The position numbers were made by a program, and so were the translations under genes. Shown here piece after piece: positions 52,226 through 62,340 of a DNA stretch of 64,000 nucleotides; the first letter of the stretch is position 1; each line of letters opens with the position of its first letter. The stretch comes from Flavobacterium notoginsengisoli (GTDB lineage Bacteria; Bacteroidota; Bacteroidia; Flavobacteriales; Flavobacteriaceae): assembly GCF_014207905.1 (NCBI RefSeq), contig NZ_JACHLB010000003.1, positions 248,001-312,000 on the forward strand. The letters are read 5' to 3'. Under the pieces are notes generated by a model. The model did no database searches. It saw only the letters and a program-made list of their open reading frames with translations, and was not told the origin of the DNA.

Positions 52226-54286
52226 TCAAGATTGGGTAATAACATTTCCGCAGCCATCTGCTATTCTAAAAAAATAAGTTGCATCGGTTAGTCCGCTGAA
52301 AGTATTTGCACTTTGATAAGGCTCAAAAGTATTCCCTCCGTCGGTACTCAAAGCATATTGAAGTACATTGTTCGGAGCTGGAGAATTAGAAGTTGCCGTA
52401 ATGGTTAAAACACCGTTTGTAGCTCCTGAAGCGCAGACATAGCCTCCCGTATTTGTTTTGTCTACTATAATTGCATTATTCGCATCATAGGTAATTGTTT
52501 GGCTAAGTAAAATTGTGTTTCCACCTTTAACTCTTAGCCCAAAGACATAGGTGCCATAACCTAACCCATTAAAAGGAAGTGAAGAAGTAGAATTAGCAAT
52601 ATCTCTTGTCTGTCCTACACTAGAAGGCCCCGATACTATTACGACCTGATAAGAAGAGGGACTATCAAAAGTTCCTCTCATTGTATAATTAAATCCACCA
52701 CAGACTGGCGAAGCAGAAGTATTGTCAGTCGATATTATAGGATTAAATCCCGCTATTGTTATATTTAAACTCTTTACACCACAAGTAGTGGTAAATTCTA
52801 ATGTATAATTACCTTTAGGCCAGTTACCCGTAGGGTCTGTTGCGTTTACTTTATGTATTATTGCATATCCACCACTATCTATCGTCGTAGTTTCACTATA
52901 ACCAACAGGAACAAGAGGATTATTAGATGCCGTTACTACAAAACTAACTATATCGCCTGTTTGATAAGGACTTACATTTACTCCTATTGAGCCATAATTC
53001 AAGTAATTCAAATTTGGTGAAGAGGCATACTGTGTCAATGTTATACTTGGAGCAGCTGGAATTGTTATATTCTGTGAAACAGGTAAATTAAAAACGTCTG
53101 TTGTATTTCCTCCTGCATCTAAATAGGTAAGATGATATGTTGCTCCGGCAGTAAAACCGTTGTAAATATTTATGTTCGATGTTAATGTTTTCTGGATCAC
53201 ATCAGAAGAATTAGCAATATTTGTAAATGTTACATTAATGGGAAGACATCCAAGTGTGGACGGTCCTATACGCAACTGACCATTACCACCGCAATTACTG
53301 GTTGCAATAGTATTATATAACATACTGAAAGGAAATTCTTTTGTATTTCCACAATTATCAATAAGAACAGCCCTCATGTTGGCAAGGTCTGCAATTATAG
53401 CATCTCTTGTGGCGATTGCAGGCATCGTTATCTTATCTTGCAAAGCAGGATATCCCGCTCCACCAATATCACTCAATCCGTCTCCTGTTATATCTTGTCC
53501 ATATAATTGTCCCTGATACTTTATTTTCCATGAAAAATTAGCTGCATCTGCTGCAGAAAGAATCGTACCAGTTGCTACATACCTAAAATTTGCTGAATTA
53601 AATGCATACAAACCTGTATTACAATTATAAGCAGTTGAATATCCTGGATAAACAATGTAACCTAATTTTATATCATTTAATCCTAGAGTAGGATTAGAAA
53701 TAGAAGTAGCTCCAGTTATAGTCAAACCGCAAGAATCTGTGACACTTACAATATAGCTATTAGCAGCCAGTCCATTAAAAGTAAAAGTATTGGCCGAAAT
53801 TGGACCACTATTCTGTAAAATTGTACCTTGAGCAGTTTGCGTTGCAATGGTATAAGTAAAAGGTCCTTTTCCGTTTGCAACTGTTGATATTAACTGTGCC
53901 GTACCTCCAACACAATTAGCAACTTTTGTTGGAGTTATAACTGTCATTGCCGTATATCCATCTGTGACAACAATATTAGCGCTTGAGAATACTGTTCCTC
54001 CAGAAGTTGCCCTTGCATTTACGACATAAGTTCCTGAACTTAATCCCGTAAATTCAGGATTATTGGTAAATTGCGTATTATCTCCAGATACTGGAGAAAC
54101 AACAATTCCAGATCTCAAAAGCTGATACTGTGGGGTTACCCCTAATCCAGTACTGCTTGATGTTACGGTACCACTATCCCGACATCCTGTATTACTGGCA
54201 ACACCAGAAACAGTCTGCGAAAATGCCTTTTCACTCATAAAAGGCAGCATAAGCAGTATAAAAAATAAAGTAATTTTTGTTTTCAT
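52226..54286 (-). CDS. secreted adhesin-like repeat protein lacking a sorting domain
   Basis: The product (about 686 residues) begins with a signal peptide (MKTKITLFFILLMLPFMSEKAFSQ) and consists of Thr/Ser/Gly/Asn-rich immunoglobulin-like repeats with recurring FTGLSSGTYVV-type strands and Cys-Gly-Asn motifs (DSCG, DNCGN, NCGGN, TTCG, DGCGN). This is the style of large gliding-associated adhesins secreted by the type IX system. Those normally end in a type A or type B sorting domain, but this one stops right after IADGCGNVITQS with neither. The codon before M9 in the open frame is TTG-started and adds 8 residues; I chose the ATG. Whether it is truncated or a genuine short form is unclear. 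Confidence 0.7.
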   Translation of the reverse strand: MKTKITLFFILLMLPFMSEKAFSQTVSGVASNTGCRDSGTVTSSSTGLGVTPQYQLLRSGIVVSPVSGDNTQFTNNPEFTGLSSGTYVVNARATSGGTVFSSANIVVTDGYTAMTVITPTKVANCVGGTAQLISTVANGKGPFTYTIATQTAQGTILQNSGPISANTFTFNGLAANSYIVSVTDSCGLTITGATSISNPTLGLNDIKLGYIVYPGYSTAYNCNTGLYAFNSANFRYVATGTILSAADAANFSWKIKYQGQLYGQDITGDGLSDIGGAGYPALQDKITMPAIATRDAIIADLANMRAVLIDNCGNTKEFPFSMLYNTIATSNCGGNGQLRIGPSTLGCLPINVTFTNIANSSDVIQKTLTSNINIYNGFTAGATYHLTYLDAGGNTTDVFNLPVSQNITIPAAPSITLTQYASSPNLNYLNYGSIGVNVSPYQTGDIVSFVVTASNNPLVPVGYSETTTIDSGGYAIIHKVNATDPTGNWPKGNYTLEFTTTCGVKSLNITIAGFNPIISTDNTSASPVCGGFNYTMRGTFDSPSSYQVVIVSGPSSVGQTRDIANSTSSLPFNGLGYGTYVFGLRVKGGNTILLSQTITYDANNAIIVDKTNTGGYVCASGATNGVLTITATSNSPAPNNVLQYALSTDGGNTFEPYQSANTFSGLTDATYFFRIADGCGNVITQS

Positions 54287-54310
54287 ATTTGTTTTTGTTT
54301 GTCTAAACAA

Positions 54311-54800
54311 TGATTCGAAAAACCGTTAACTAATTTGAAGTAAATTATTCTAGTCTTAAATACAATTGTCTGTATATTAATTTGTTAATGCAGCTAAACC
54401 TTTTTTTTTCGGGGAGCAAAAGTATTACAAGCGTCTATCCTAGAGTTCCTTTAAAAGTTTAAAAAACAACATAATAAAGTTTTTTTTTCTAAAAAAAAGT
54501 TTATGTTCTGCTAATAAAAAATAGTTACAATACTCAATTATTCTCGATGCAAGTCATTATTATTCAGACTTGAAAAGTTCAAAATTCCTTAATTATACTG
54601 GCGTAAAAAGGTGCGTGATTGTCTAAAAGTAGAATTACGCATTAATAATTTTGATTTAAAAAAAGAAGTTTTTTTTGCTTATAATGAACAATAGACAATA
54701 AAGATACTGATTTTCAACACATTAACAATAAATAAGTTTGAAAATTATATTTATGCAAAGAGTATAATTTGAAATAGTAAATGTTTTGGAAGATCTTTAA
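54311..54800. other. intergenic region upstream of the adhesin-like gene
   Basis: About 490 bases of very AT-rich DNA with homopolymer runs of A and T. I see no gene, no long inverted repeat and no consensus promoter; the adhesin-like transcript presumably begins here. Confidence 0.45.
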
Positions 54801-54803
54801 AAC

Positions 54804-54846
54804 AAAAAAACACAAGCAATAAAGTTTTATTGCTTGTGCTTTTTTT
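54804..54846 (-). terminator. intrinsic terminator after the CE12 gene
   Basis: CACAAGCAATAAA / TTTATTGCTTGTG is a nearly perfect 13-base stem, flanked by A and T runs, ending just beyond the esterase gene on the minus strand. It separates the upper pectin genes from the adhesin-like group. Confidence 0.85.
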
Positions 54847-54863
54847 AACCTAAAATAGAAAAA

Positions 54864-55610
54864 CTACTTTATCCCTTTTTTTAGTTTTTCTAAAGAAGAA
54901 TCTTTTAATTCTTTTATTCGATTAACTGCTAATTGAGCTACTTCTGTTGCTCCTTTTAATGATAAATGGGTATCATCTGCTTTTTCTTTATTATCATAAA
55001 AAGCATTTTCTCCTGCTTTAAAATGTAAATGCAATTCTTTTGACTTTTCAGGCCCATAAGATTGCTCAAGTAATTCTGTATCATATTCTAAGTCAATAAA
55101 TGGCACATTATATTCTTGTGCAACTAAACGGGTTTCTAAAGGATAATCTCCGTGAGTAGGAACCAAAACTCCTTTATCATTAAAATTTCGTCGGCTAATA
55201 GAAGTTAATAAAATTGGTATTGCTCCTTTTTCTCTACTTTCTTTTACAAATTTTATCAAGTTATATCTATATGCCGTATGCGGATTTGTATAACGATTTG
55301 GATCTTCTATTTTTTGATCATTATGTCCAAATTCGATTAATACATAATCTCCTTTTTTTAATTGCTTATAAATTGAATCCCAACGTTTTTCATTAATAAA
55401 ACTTCTGGTACTTCTTCCATTTACCGCTTTATTAATTATTACAATATTATCATTGAAAAATGATTGTAAAACCTGAGCCCAACCATGTTCTGGATTATGA
55501 TCTGGATCTTTTTTATTGGCCATAGTCGAATCACCTATACAATAAACAGATGTTTTTTGCGCAAAACTAACTGATGTTATAAGAAATGCTAGGAAGATGT
55601 ATTTTTTCAT
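54864..55610 (-). CDS. CE12-like rhamnogalacturonan acetylesterase (SGNH hydrolase)
   Basis: This 248-residue exported esterase (signal peptide cut near SFAQ) has the SGNH blocks: GDST with nucleophile Ser near 28, NKAVNGRSTRSF with Gly near 65, GHND near 95 with its Asn, and DDTHLS near 213 with the catalytic Asp and His. This pattern and length match rhamnogalacturonan acetylesterases, which strip acetyl groups from the pectin backbone so lyases and GH28 can act. It follows the GH28 gene in the same direction and is followed by a strong terminator. Confidence 0.9.
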   Translation of the reverse strand: MKKYIFLAFLITSVSFAQKTSVYCIGDSTMANKKDPDHNPEHGWAQVLQSFFNDNIVIINKAVNGRSTRSFINEKRWDSIYKQLKKGDYVLIEFGHNDQKIEDPNRYTNPHTAYRYNLIKFVKESREKGAIPILLTSISRRNFNDKGVLVPTHGDYPLETRLVAQEYNVPFIDLEYDTELLEQSYGPEKSKELHLHFKAGENAFYDNKEKADDTHLSLKGATEVAQLAVNRIKELKDSSLEKLKKGIK

Positions 55611-55722
55611 TTTTTATATTTTTTTGTTTAACCTTAAAGTATACAAACCTTAAGAAAATATCTTTGTTTCTTTTCTGAAAACCTCTGTAACTTTGCCTCT
55701 TTGAACCTCTGTCTCTTAAAAA

Positions 55723-57078
55723 TTATTTTTTAGAAACCGCTGTAGGTACCGTTGCCCTTTGACCAATAAAAACATCTGTCATCAAAACATTTTCTGCATT
55801 TTCATTAGACAATGCGTTTTTTGCTTCTTTAATTTCAATGTTTTTTAATGCTATATTTCGAATCTTTTTATCTGGAAATCCCTGAATAACGATTCCAGAT
55901 TCTGAAGCTTTATTGCACGTAATATTCGAAAAATATATATTGGATATATCCGATTGATAACCTTTTCCTTCTCCATGATAATTTGCTGTAATGTACAGGC
56001 AGTCTTCTACTTGGTCTAATTGAATATTTCTAACAAATATATTTTTAATATAGCCTCCACGATCTGCATTGGTTTTTACATAAATTCCTCTTTTTAAATA
56101 ACCCGCAGTTTTACAATTTTCTACAAAAACATTCTGAACACCTGCCGACATTTCGCTGCCAATTACAACCCCGTGAAGTCCTTTAAAATTGCAGTTTCTT
56201 ATTACAATATTTTCGCTTGGTGTTGCTGTATTGGCTCTTCCCTCATGATCTCTTCCTGCTTTAATAGCGACATTGTCATCTCCGTTATCAAAATTTACAT
56301 TTTCTATTAAAACATCTTTTGTATACTCTGGATCTATTCCGTCGTTATTATGATTTAAGGATTTGTAGCTTATTCCACGAATGGTTATGCTTTGTGATTT
56401 TAATAAATGCAAACACCAGAAAGGAGAATTTTCAATTCTAATATTTTCTACTAAAATATTTTTACTGTTTAAAAACTGAATCATCTGTGGTCGTAAAAAA
56501 TAACCTTCCCCAAATTTTCTGTTTTCAATTGGAACATTATTGTGATTCATTTCTCGACTCTGATTTTTTCCTGTTCCTTCTTTTTCTTTAAAAGTCTTCC
56601 AAATCTTTCCTCCTTCTCCATCAATTGTTCCTTCTCCAGTAATGGCAATATTATTGCAATTGTTAGCATAAATTAGCGGACTATAATTGTACAACATCGT
56701 GCCTTCCCAACTTGTTAAAACCATTGGAAGATAATCTTTTGGATTGTCGCTGAATTTAATTTTTGCTCCTTTCTCTATTTTCAAATTTACATTGCTGACA
56801 AAATGAATTGGTCCATTAATTTTATAAATTCCTTTTGGAACAATAATGGTTCCGCCATTATTCTTTTGGCACAAAGCCATTGCTTTATCAAAAGCTTTTT
56901 TATTATCAGTAATTGAATCACCTTTTGCACCAAGTTTTACAACATTTACTTGAAATGAAGAAAATACTGGAAGCTGAATTCTTTTTATTATTGAATCTAC
57001 TTTAGCATCAGGAAAATCTTTATTCTGAGAAAAAGAAGTCCAAGAAAGGAATAATAGAAATAGATATTTTATATTCAT
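55723..57078 (-). CDS. GH28 polygalacturonase
   Basis: The product (451 residues) has a signal peptide (cut near SFSQ) and the GH28 beta-helix. Motifs are VVKLGAKGDSITDNKKAF near 47, GEGTIDGEGGKIW near 150, NNDGIDPEYTKD near 240, NGDDNVAIKAGRD near 263, GLHGVVIGSE near 298, and the late RGIYVKTN near 330. The catalytic acidic residues and the GLHG His are all present, in contrast to the GH28 at 49,051. It would release galacturonate from pectin. It is followed by CE12 after about 110 bases that contain an AACCTCTG-type repeat. Confidence 0.93.
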   Translation of the reverse strand: MNIKYLFLLFLSWTSFSQNKDFPDAKVDSIIKRIQLPVFSSFQVNVVKLGAKGDSITDNKKAFDKAMALCQKNNGGTIIVPKGIYKINGPIHFVSNVNLKIEKGAKIKFSDNPKDYLPMVLTSWEGTMLYNYSPLIYANNCNNIAITGEGTIDGEGGKIWKTFKEKEGTGKNQSREMNHNNVPIENRKFGEGYFLRPQMIQFLNSKNILVENIRIENSPFWCLHLLKSQSITIRGISYKSLNHNNDGIDPEYTKDVLIENVNFDNGDDNVAIKAGRDHEGRANTATPSENIVIRNCNFKGLHGVVIGSEMSAGVQNVFVENCKTAGYLKRGIYVKTNADRGGYIKNIFVRNIQLDQVEDCLYITANYHGEGKGYQSDISNIYFSNITCNKASESGIVIQGFPDKKIRNIALKNIEIKEAKNALSNENAENVLMTDVFIGQRATVPTAVSKK

Positions 57079-57139
57079 ATTTTTTCATTTTAGTTTTCAG
57101 TCACGGTACTAATTGTAGACTGAAATTGAAAACATCGAC

Positions 57140-59140
57140 TTAATTTAAATACCAATTTACCGTCTTATCCTTTAGAATATTTTCTATAGAATATTGGCTT
57201 GCTTCTTTTTTAGAAAGCTGATGTGACCATCCGACTCTTTTAGATGGCTGAAACCCTTCTCCGGTACAATTGTATTCTGCATAAAAAGCTTTTTTTTCTG
57301 CTTCTGGTTTGGACCAATTTTCCCAGCCTTCTGGTTTAATTTGTTTTCCCATTTCACAATTTATAAAAACCGTTTTAGCATAAACTCTCCATGGTCTTCC
57401 TAAATAAACATCTTTAGCATCTGGATTTGCAGTTAGTTTACAGTTCTTGAAAACAAAACCAAAAGCTGTTCCTTCTGGTGTTGATGCCGCGGTAATATAA
57501 GAGCTTTTAATACTGTGAATCGTGCAGTTCTCAAATAAAGCTGTAGCTCCTCCAAAAATAAAATCGGTTGTTCCTTCAATATAACAATCCTTGAAATACT
57601 GTTTTGAATCTTTTCCAGACAAATACAAAGTGTCCTGATTTCCTAAAAGATTACAATTTATAATTTTAGCGTGATTGGCTACAACAGACAATGCAATTGC
57701 TTGTCCATGTTCACCCGAAGTATTTTTAATGGTTAGATTAGATGCTGTAAAATCGTCTCCTTCAACCAAAAGTGTATAGGTGTAAAAAGTACTATTTCTT
57801 CCTAAACCAATTTTCGAAAAATTATCATCAAAAGTAATAATTGTATTTTCCTTACTTTCGCCTTTCAGGATAACGTTATTATTCCATTCCGGAATCCTGA
57901 CTTTTTCATTATAAATTCCGTTTTTAATGAAAATAGTTACTTTTTCATAAGGAAAAGCTGGTGTAGCATAGACTGCATCCTGAATTTTGGAAAAATCTCC
58001 AGAACCATCTTGTGCCACAGTAATATAATTTACATTTTTCTTTTCTGTTGCTCCTACTTTAGTTCCATTTCTTACAGCCCAGTCTGGAAACTTTTTTAAT
58101 ACTTCTTTTGGCGCATCAGAATACCAAGAATAACCATTTCTTCTTTCTGCTCCTATTTGATCTAATGATTTTTTTCTGATTCCGTCACGATCGCAAAAGA
58201 AAGGTTCGTTGGTTTCCAAATCCATAAATCGAGCCCATATTGGCGCTGCATTAACAGCTGGAATCATTTTCTTTTCTACAATTTTTCCAGCATCATTTAG
58301 TACCCTTTTTTCTTCCAAATTGGTGATTTTGGTTTTTTCGAACCACTCTACAGCACTTTTTACAGCTATAACAATTTCTCTTGAAGGCTTATCAATAGAC
58401 ATTAAAAGCAGCACTATTTTTGCAGATTCATAACCGCTTAAAGATGCTAATTCAAAAGCTCTAGCATTTGCAGGCTTTAAAGTAACTTCATCATGCTGAG
58501 CACACCAAGCTGTCAAAATGCCATTTTGTTTGTATTGAGTTTTCAAAATGCAATCAATTCCTTTATCGAAAGCTTTTTTACATTTTTCTACAATTTCTTT
58601 AGAAGGCTTAATGCTGTAATAATCCGTTTCATTTGCTACAGATTTTATTACATTCATGATGTTTACCATCGAATCATCATTGTAGGTAATATGCGTATAA
58701 TAACCTTTCTTTAGAGGAAAAAACTGTGGCCAGCCACCATTTGCATATTGTGCTTCTAAAAGATAATTTAACCCTTTTAGGAAAGAATCTTTGTAACGTT
58801 CATCTTTTATCTGGGCATACATTCTGGACATAAACAGCATTTCCTGACAAGTCGCACCATTATCCGTTGTTGTCTCTACGGCTGTCTTTTTGAGTGCAAT
58901 TAAATCTTTCTTTTGCTTTTCTGTCAGCTCTTGCTGCATTTGGATGTTTTTCGGCCATCCTCCAATATCCCTCTGATAAAGTAAAACATTTTCTGCTACT
59001 CTTTTGGCATCTTCAGAGCCAAACCAAGCCGCATCACTTTTACGAATAATTTCTGACCAGTTTTTAAATGGATTCTGCGCATTTGCACAAAAACAAAAAC
59101 CAATTAAGAAAAATACAGCTATTTTTTTTACACGCGTCAT
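57140..59140 (-). CDS. PL10 pectate lyase - CE8 pectin methylesterase fusion
   Basis: This 666-residue exported protein (signal peptide cut near ANAQ) joins two pectin enzymes. Residues about 22-350 are a PL10 (alpha/alpha)3 pectate lyase: GGWPKNIQM near 57, DNGATCQEMLFMSRMY near 94, GGWPQFFPL near 135, TYNDDSMVN near 153, and ERRNGYSWY near 330. Residues about 372-660 are a CE8 pectin methylesterase with AVYATPAFP near 390, GNQDTLYLSG near 500, GTTDFIFGGA near 522 and LGRPWRVYAK near 580, containing both catalytic Asp and the Arg. Removing methyl esters and cutting the exposed chain in one protein would be efficient. Confidence 0.95.
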   Translation of the reverse strand: MTRVKKIAVFFLIGFCFCANAQNPFKNWSEIIRKSDAAWFGSEDAKRVAENVLLYQRDIGGWPKNIQMQQELTEKQKKDLIALKKTAVETTTDNGATCQEMLFMSRMYAQIKDERYKDSFLKGLNYLLEAQYANGGWPQFFPLKKGYYTHITYNDDSMVNIMNVIKSVANETDYYSIKPSKEIVEKCKKAFDKGIDCILKTQYKQNGILTAWCAQHDEVTLKPANARAFELASLSGYESAKIVLLLMSIDKPSREIVIAVKSAVEWFEKTKITNLEEKRVLNDAGKIVEKKMIPAVNAAPIWARFMDLETNEPFFCDRDGIRKKSLDQIGAERRNGYSWYSDAPKEVLKKFPDWAVRNGTKVGATEKKNVNYITVAQDGSGDFSKIQDAVYATPAFPYEKVTIFIKNGIYNEKVRIPEWNNNVILKGESKENTIITFDDNFSKIGLGRNSTFYTYTLLVEGDDFTASNLTIKNTSGEHGQAIALSVVANHAKIINCNLLGNQDTLYLSGKDSKQYFKDCYIEGTTDFIFGGATALFENCTIHSIKSSYITAASTPEGTAFGFVFKNCKLTANPDAKDVYLGRPWRVYAKTVFINCEMGKQIKPEGWENWSKPEAEKKAFYAEYNCTGEGFQPSKRVGWSHQLSKKEASQYSIENILKDKTVNWYLN

Positions 59141-59364
59141 TTTAATCTGTTTTTACTTTTATTTTACTAAAACATCAGGATTTTTTATCAAAAAAAATGA
59201 TTTTAAAAAACTAATTTGTAAGAAAAGTCATTTAAAACTATTTTTAAAACATTATCTCAATACAAATTGTAGTCGAATATCAACTTTTATTTTTTGTCCT
59301 TTAAATACAATTTATGAAGGTCGTTTTTTTAATAAAATGGAAAAAATATCTTTTTTTCGTCTTT

Positions 59365-60954
59365 TTATTTCGTTACTCTAAACCAATCTACTGCTACATT
59401 GCCTGAATCGTTTTTTACTTCTTGAGCTAAAGCAAAGAGTCCTACCTTAGCGCCAATCCATTTACCTTCTTTAGCTTTAAATTCATTTCCAATGGATTGA
59501 TAATTTTTATCGTCTAAACTGTAAAAGAAATTGCAGATTCCTCCTTTTCTAATTTGCACTCTCAAATAAATAGTATTGTTTTCTATTTTAAGAGGCGTGG
59601 TTTCTGTTTCAGAAACGGTTTTATCAAAAGTTCCCATTTTTTGATTAAGGTATAATTTTCCGTTCTCATTTTTAAAACACAAGTAACTGTAATCTAATCC
59701 CATAATAATCAAACCTGTCGATTCTCCATTAAATCTAGAATTAAAAGTCAGTTTGGTCGTTACAGTAAATTCTTCTGCTGGAAATTTTTGCAACAATAAA
59801 TTTGGAGCATTAAAAATGTTTTTAGTAGTCGGCTGACAAAATAAATTGAAATAGCCCATACTCGTTGGAAACCCCCAATTAATTTGTCTGTTAGCCTGCC
59901 ATTGCCATTGCAAACCTAATTTTGATGTATTAAATTCATCTGATTCTGCAGGAGTTTCTATTGGAAATTTTTTACCAACATTTGGCTTTTTATAAGTTGT
60001 AACAGGTTCTCCAATTCCATTTTTATCGAAATCCTCTCCCATAACTGGCCAATCATTTACCCATTTCATAGGTTGCAAATGAACAACTCTTCCGTAGGCA
60101 CCTTTATCTTGAAAATGAAAAAACCAATCTTCACCAGTCTGTGTTGTTACCCAAGCGCCTTGATGCGGACCATTAATAGTAGTTGAACCTTGCTCTAGTA
60201 CTTTTTTCTTTTCGTAAGGTCCGAACACATTTCTAGATCTTAAAATAGTTTGCCAGCCTGTCGGCACGCCACCAGCGGGGGCAAAAATGTAATAATAGCC
60301 ATTTCTTTTATAAAATTTCGGACCTTCTATTGTACCTTCTCCATCGTGACCGTCGATTACCATTACTTCATCATTATTGACAACAGTACCTTCTGCATTC
60401 ATAGTACAGACAACCAATAAACTTTTAATCTGTGCACGTGTTCCTGCAAATGCATGCGTTAAATAAGCTTTCCCATCTGTATCCCAAAGCGGACTAGGAT
60501 CGATTAACCCAACTCCAGATTTCACTAAAAGAGGTTCAGACCAAGGCCCTTCTGCTTTCTTAGCCTTAATCATATAAATTCCAAAATCCGGATCTGGATA
60601 ATAAATGTAAAATTCATTATTATGAAAATTAATACTTGGTGCCCAAACGCCATTTCCGTGCTGCACGCGATTGTAATTTTCAAAAGGAGGCTGTTTTACT
60701 AAAGCATGTGCGATAATTTTCCAGTTTACTAAATCTTTAGAATGTAAAATTGGTAAACCTGGAATACAGTTAAAAGAAGAAGCTGTCATATAATAATCAT
60801 CGCCTACGCGAACAACATCCGGATCTGAATAATCAGCATGAAGAATTGGATTGGTATATGTCCCGTCACCATTATCTGGAACCCAGACTTGCGCTGTGTT
60901 TTTTTGGGAGAAAAAAATAGCGAGCAGATAAAGGATGATTTTTAGATTCTTCAT
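59365..60954 (-). CDS. GH43 family glycosidase with C-terminal beta-sandwich
   Basis: The product (529 residues) has a signal peptide (cut near NTAQ), a five-bladed GH43 propeller (about 30-330) and a concanavalin-like domain (about 345-525). The catalytic base is in HADYSDPDVVRVG near 40, the pKa-tuning Asp in GLIDPSPLW near 155, and the general acid Glu in GTIEGPKFYK near 208. The subgroup with this C-terminal domain includes beta-xylosidases and exo-galactanases or arabinofuranosidases. In this context, trimming of neutral pectin side chains is likely. It is the fourth gene from the right edge in the pectin locus. Confidence 0.88.
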   Translation of the reverse strand: MKNLKIILYLLAIFFSQKNTAQVWVPDNGDGTYTNPILHADYSDPDVVRVGDDYYMTASSFNCIPGLPILHSKDLVNWKIIAHALVKQPPFENYNRVQHGNGVWAPSINFHNNEFYIYYPDPDFGIYMIKAKKAEGPWSEPLLVKSGVGLIDPSPLWDTDGKAYLTHAFAGTRAQIKSLLVVCTMNAEGTVVNNDEVMVIDGHDGEGTIEGPKFYKRNGYYYIFAPAGGVPTGWQTILRSRNVFGPYEKKKVLEQGSTTINGPHQGAWVTTQTGEDWFFHFQDKGAYGRVVHLQPMKWVNDWPVMGEDFDKNGIGEPVTTYKKPNVGKKFPIETPAESDEFNTSKLGLQWQWQANRQINWGFPTSMGYFNLFCQPTTKNIFNAPNLLLQKFPAEEFTVTTKLTFNSRFNGESTGLIIMGLDYSYLCFKNENGKLYLNQKMGTFDKTVSETETTPLKIENNTIYLRVQIRKGGICNFFYSLDDKNYQSIGNEFKAKEGKWIGAKVGLFALAQEVKNDSGNVAVDWFRVTK

Positions 60955-60978
60955 TTTTGATATTATTACTTTTATTTA

Positions 60979-61010
60979 AACCCGACAAGCTTTAAAAAAA
61001 CTGTCGGGTT
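60979..61010 (-). terminator. weak hairpin between GH105 and GH43 genes
   Basis: AAACCCGACA / TGTCGGGTTT forms a strong stem of about 9 bases in the gap after the GH105 gene. The T run on the minus strand is broken, so it may attenuate rather than end transcription. Confidence 0.55.
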
Positions 61011-61094
61011 TCTAATATGCTTTTTTTTGAGGAGTTTCTTTGCGATGCTTCGAATTCGCTCAGCAAAACAAAACTTACAATCAATAATTAACAA

Positions 61095-62318
61095 TTATCT
61101 ATTCAACTCTAAAGCAGCCAAAATAAAAGGACCAGTTGCTTTAGGATCGTTGTCTTTTTTTCTTTCGTTTACATAATATTCGTAAGATCCATCACGATAT
61201 GGTGTTCCTCCTAAACCTGCAACCTGACAGCAATTTGTCAATGTGATACCGCCATCTTCATCAACTTTTTTGATTAATACAGTTGTTAATCCGTCAAAAG
61301 CTTTGTTGGCAGCTTTTTTAAATTTAGCTGGTAAATAACCTTTGTTTGCTCCTTTTGCAAAGGCATATGCAAACATTGCAGATCCAGAAGCTTCTAAATA
61401 ATTTCCTTTCTCGCCACCTTTATCAGTAACTTGGTACCAAAGGCCAGATTTGTCTTGAAATTTAAGCAGTGCTTCAGAACTATTATTCAAATATTTGATT
61501 AACTCTTTGCGTTTTGGATGATCTTTTGGCATATAATCTAAAACATCAACCAAAGCCATTACATACCATCCTAGAGATCTTGACCAGAAATTAGGCGAAT
61601 TTCCTGTTTCTTTGTTTGCCCAAGGCATTTGTTTGCTTTCGTCCCACCCGTGGTACAATAATCCTGTTTTTGGATCAGTTGCTTTTGACTGAATTATTTC
61701 GAATTGTTTTGCAATATCATCGAAACTTTTACCGTTTTCGAACTTAGCAGTGTATTCAGCATAGAATGGCTCTCCCATATATAAGCCATCTAACCACATT
61801 TGATTAGGATAAATTTGTTTGTGCCAGAATCCTCCACTTTGTGTTCTTGGTTGTTCTGAAAGCTGTTTACGAATTAATTGTAATGCTTTTAAATACTTTT
61901 CTTCTTTAGAATATGCATAAACATCGAAAAGCAAACGTCCTGGCAAAACCAAATCGATGTTAAACTTATCAAATTCATACGTATTGATACTTCCGTCCGC
62001 TTGAACCAAATTATCAACATAACCTCTTACGTAAGCTTTATATCTTGGATCCGGATTTTTTTTATACAATTCTTCAATTGAATGCAGCACTAAAGCATGA
62101 ACATAATCCCATTTTGGTTTCTTAGCATCATCCAACATATAAGATTCAGGATGACGCTTCATCAAAGTTAAAGCCATTTTATCTGACCACTTTGCATTTT
62201 TTGCGATTACGATATCTTTCTTTGCAGGTTCTTGAGAAGTTACTTTACAACTTGTAATTGTCATAACGCAAATCATCAAAACCGACATCAAATAACTTTG
62301 CTTTCTACTGTTTTTCAT
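61095..62318 (-). CDS. GH105 unsaturated rhamnogalacturonyl hydrolase, lipoprotein
   Basis: The product (407 residues) has a lipobox (ITSC, Cys24) and the GH105 (alpha/alpha)6 fold. Features are PKWDYVHALVLHSIEEL near 68, SGGFWHKQIYPNQMWLDGLYMGEPFYAEY, readable as GGFWHKQIYPNQMWLDG near 162-178 with catalytic Asp and His, YHGWDESKQMPW near 223, and NFWSRSLGWYVMALVD near 243. The enzyme removes unsaturated galacturonate from lyase products of rhamnogalacturonan. It is a paralogue of the next gene, from which it differs by its lipid anchor. The 22-base gap to that gene indicates one transcript. Confidence 0.92.
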   Translation of the reverse strand: MKNSRKQSYLMSVLMICVMTITSCKVTSQEPAKKDIVIAKNAKWSDKMALTLMKRHPESYMLDDAKKPKWDYVHALVLHSIEELYKKNPDPRYKAYVRGYVDNLVQADGSINTYEFDKFNIDLVLPGRLLFDVYAYSKEEKYLKALQLIRKQLSEQPRTQSGGFWHKQIYPNQMWLDGLYMGEPFYAEYTAKFENGKSFDDIAKQFEIIQSKATDPKTGLLYHGWDESKQMPWANKETGNSPNFWSRSLGWYVMALVDVLDYMPKDHPKRKELIKYLNNSSEALLKFQDKSGLWYQVTDKGGEKGNYLEASGSAMFAYAFAKGANKGYLPAKFKKAANKAFDGLTTVLIKKVDEDGGITLTNCCQVAGLGGTPYRDGSYEYYVNERKKDNDPKATGPFILAALELNR

Positions 62319-62340
62319 TTCAAAATATATTTAAATTCTA

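Noticed and set aside
52204..52257. Longer start (ATG 52,257) for the 129-residue ORF
   Set aside because: It overlaps the adhesin-like coding sequence by 32 bases in another frame, and the extra residues have no visible relation to the rest of the protein. The ATG at 52,203 removes the overlap.
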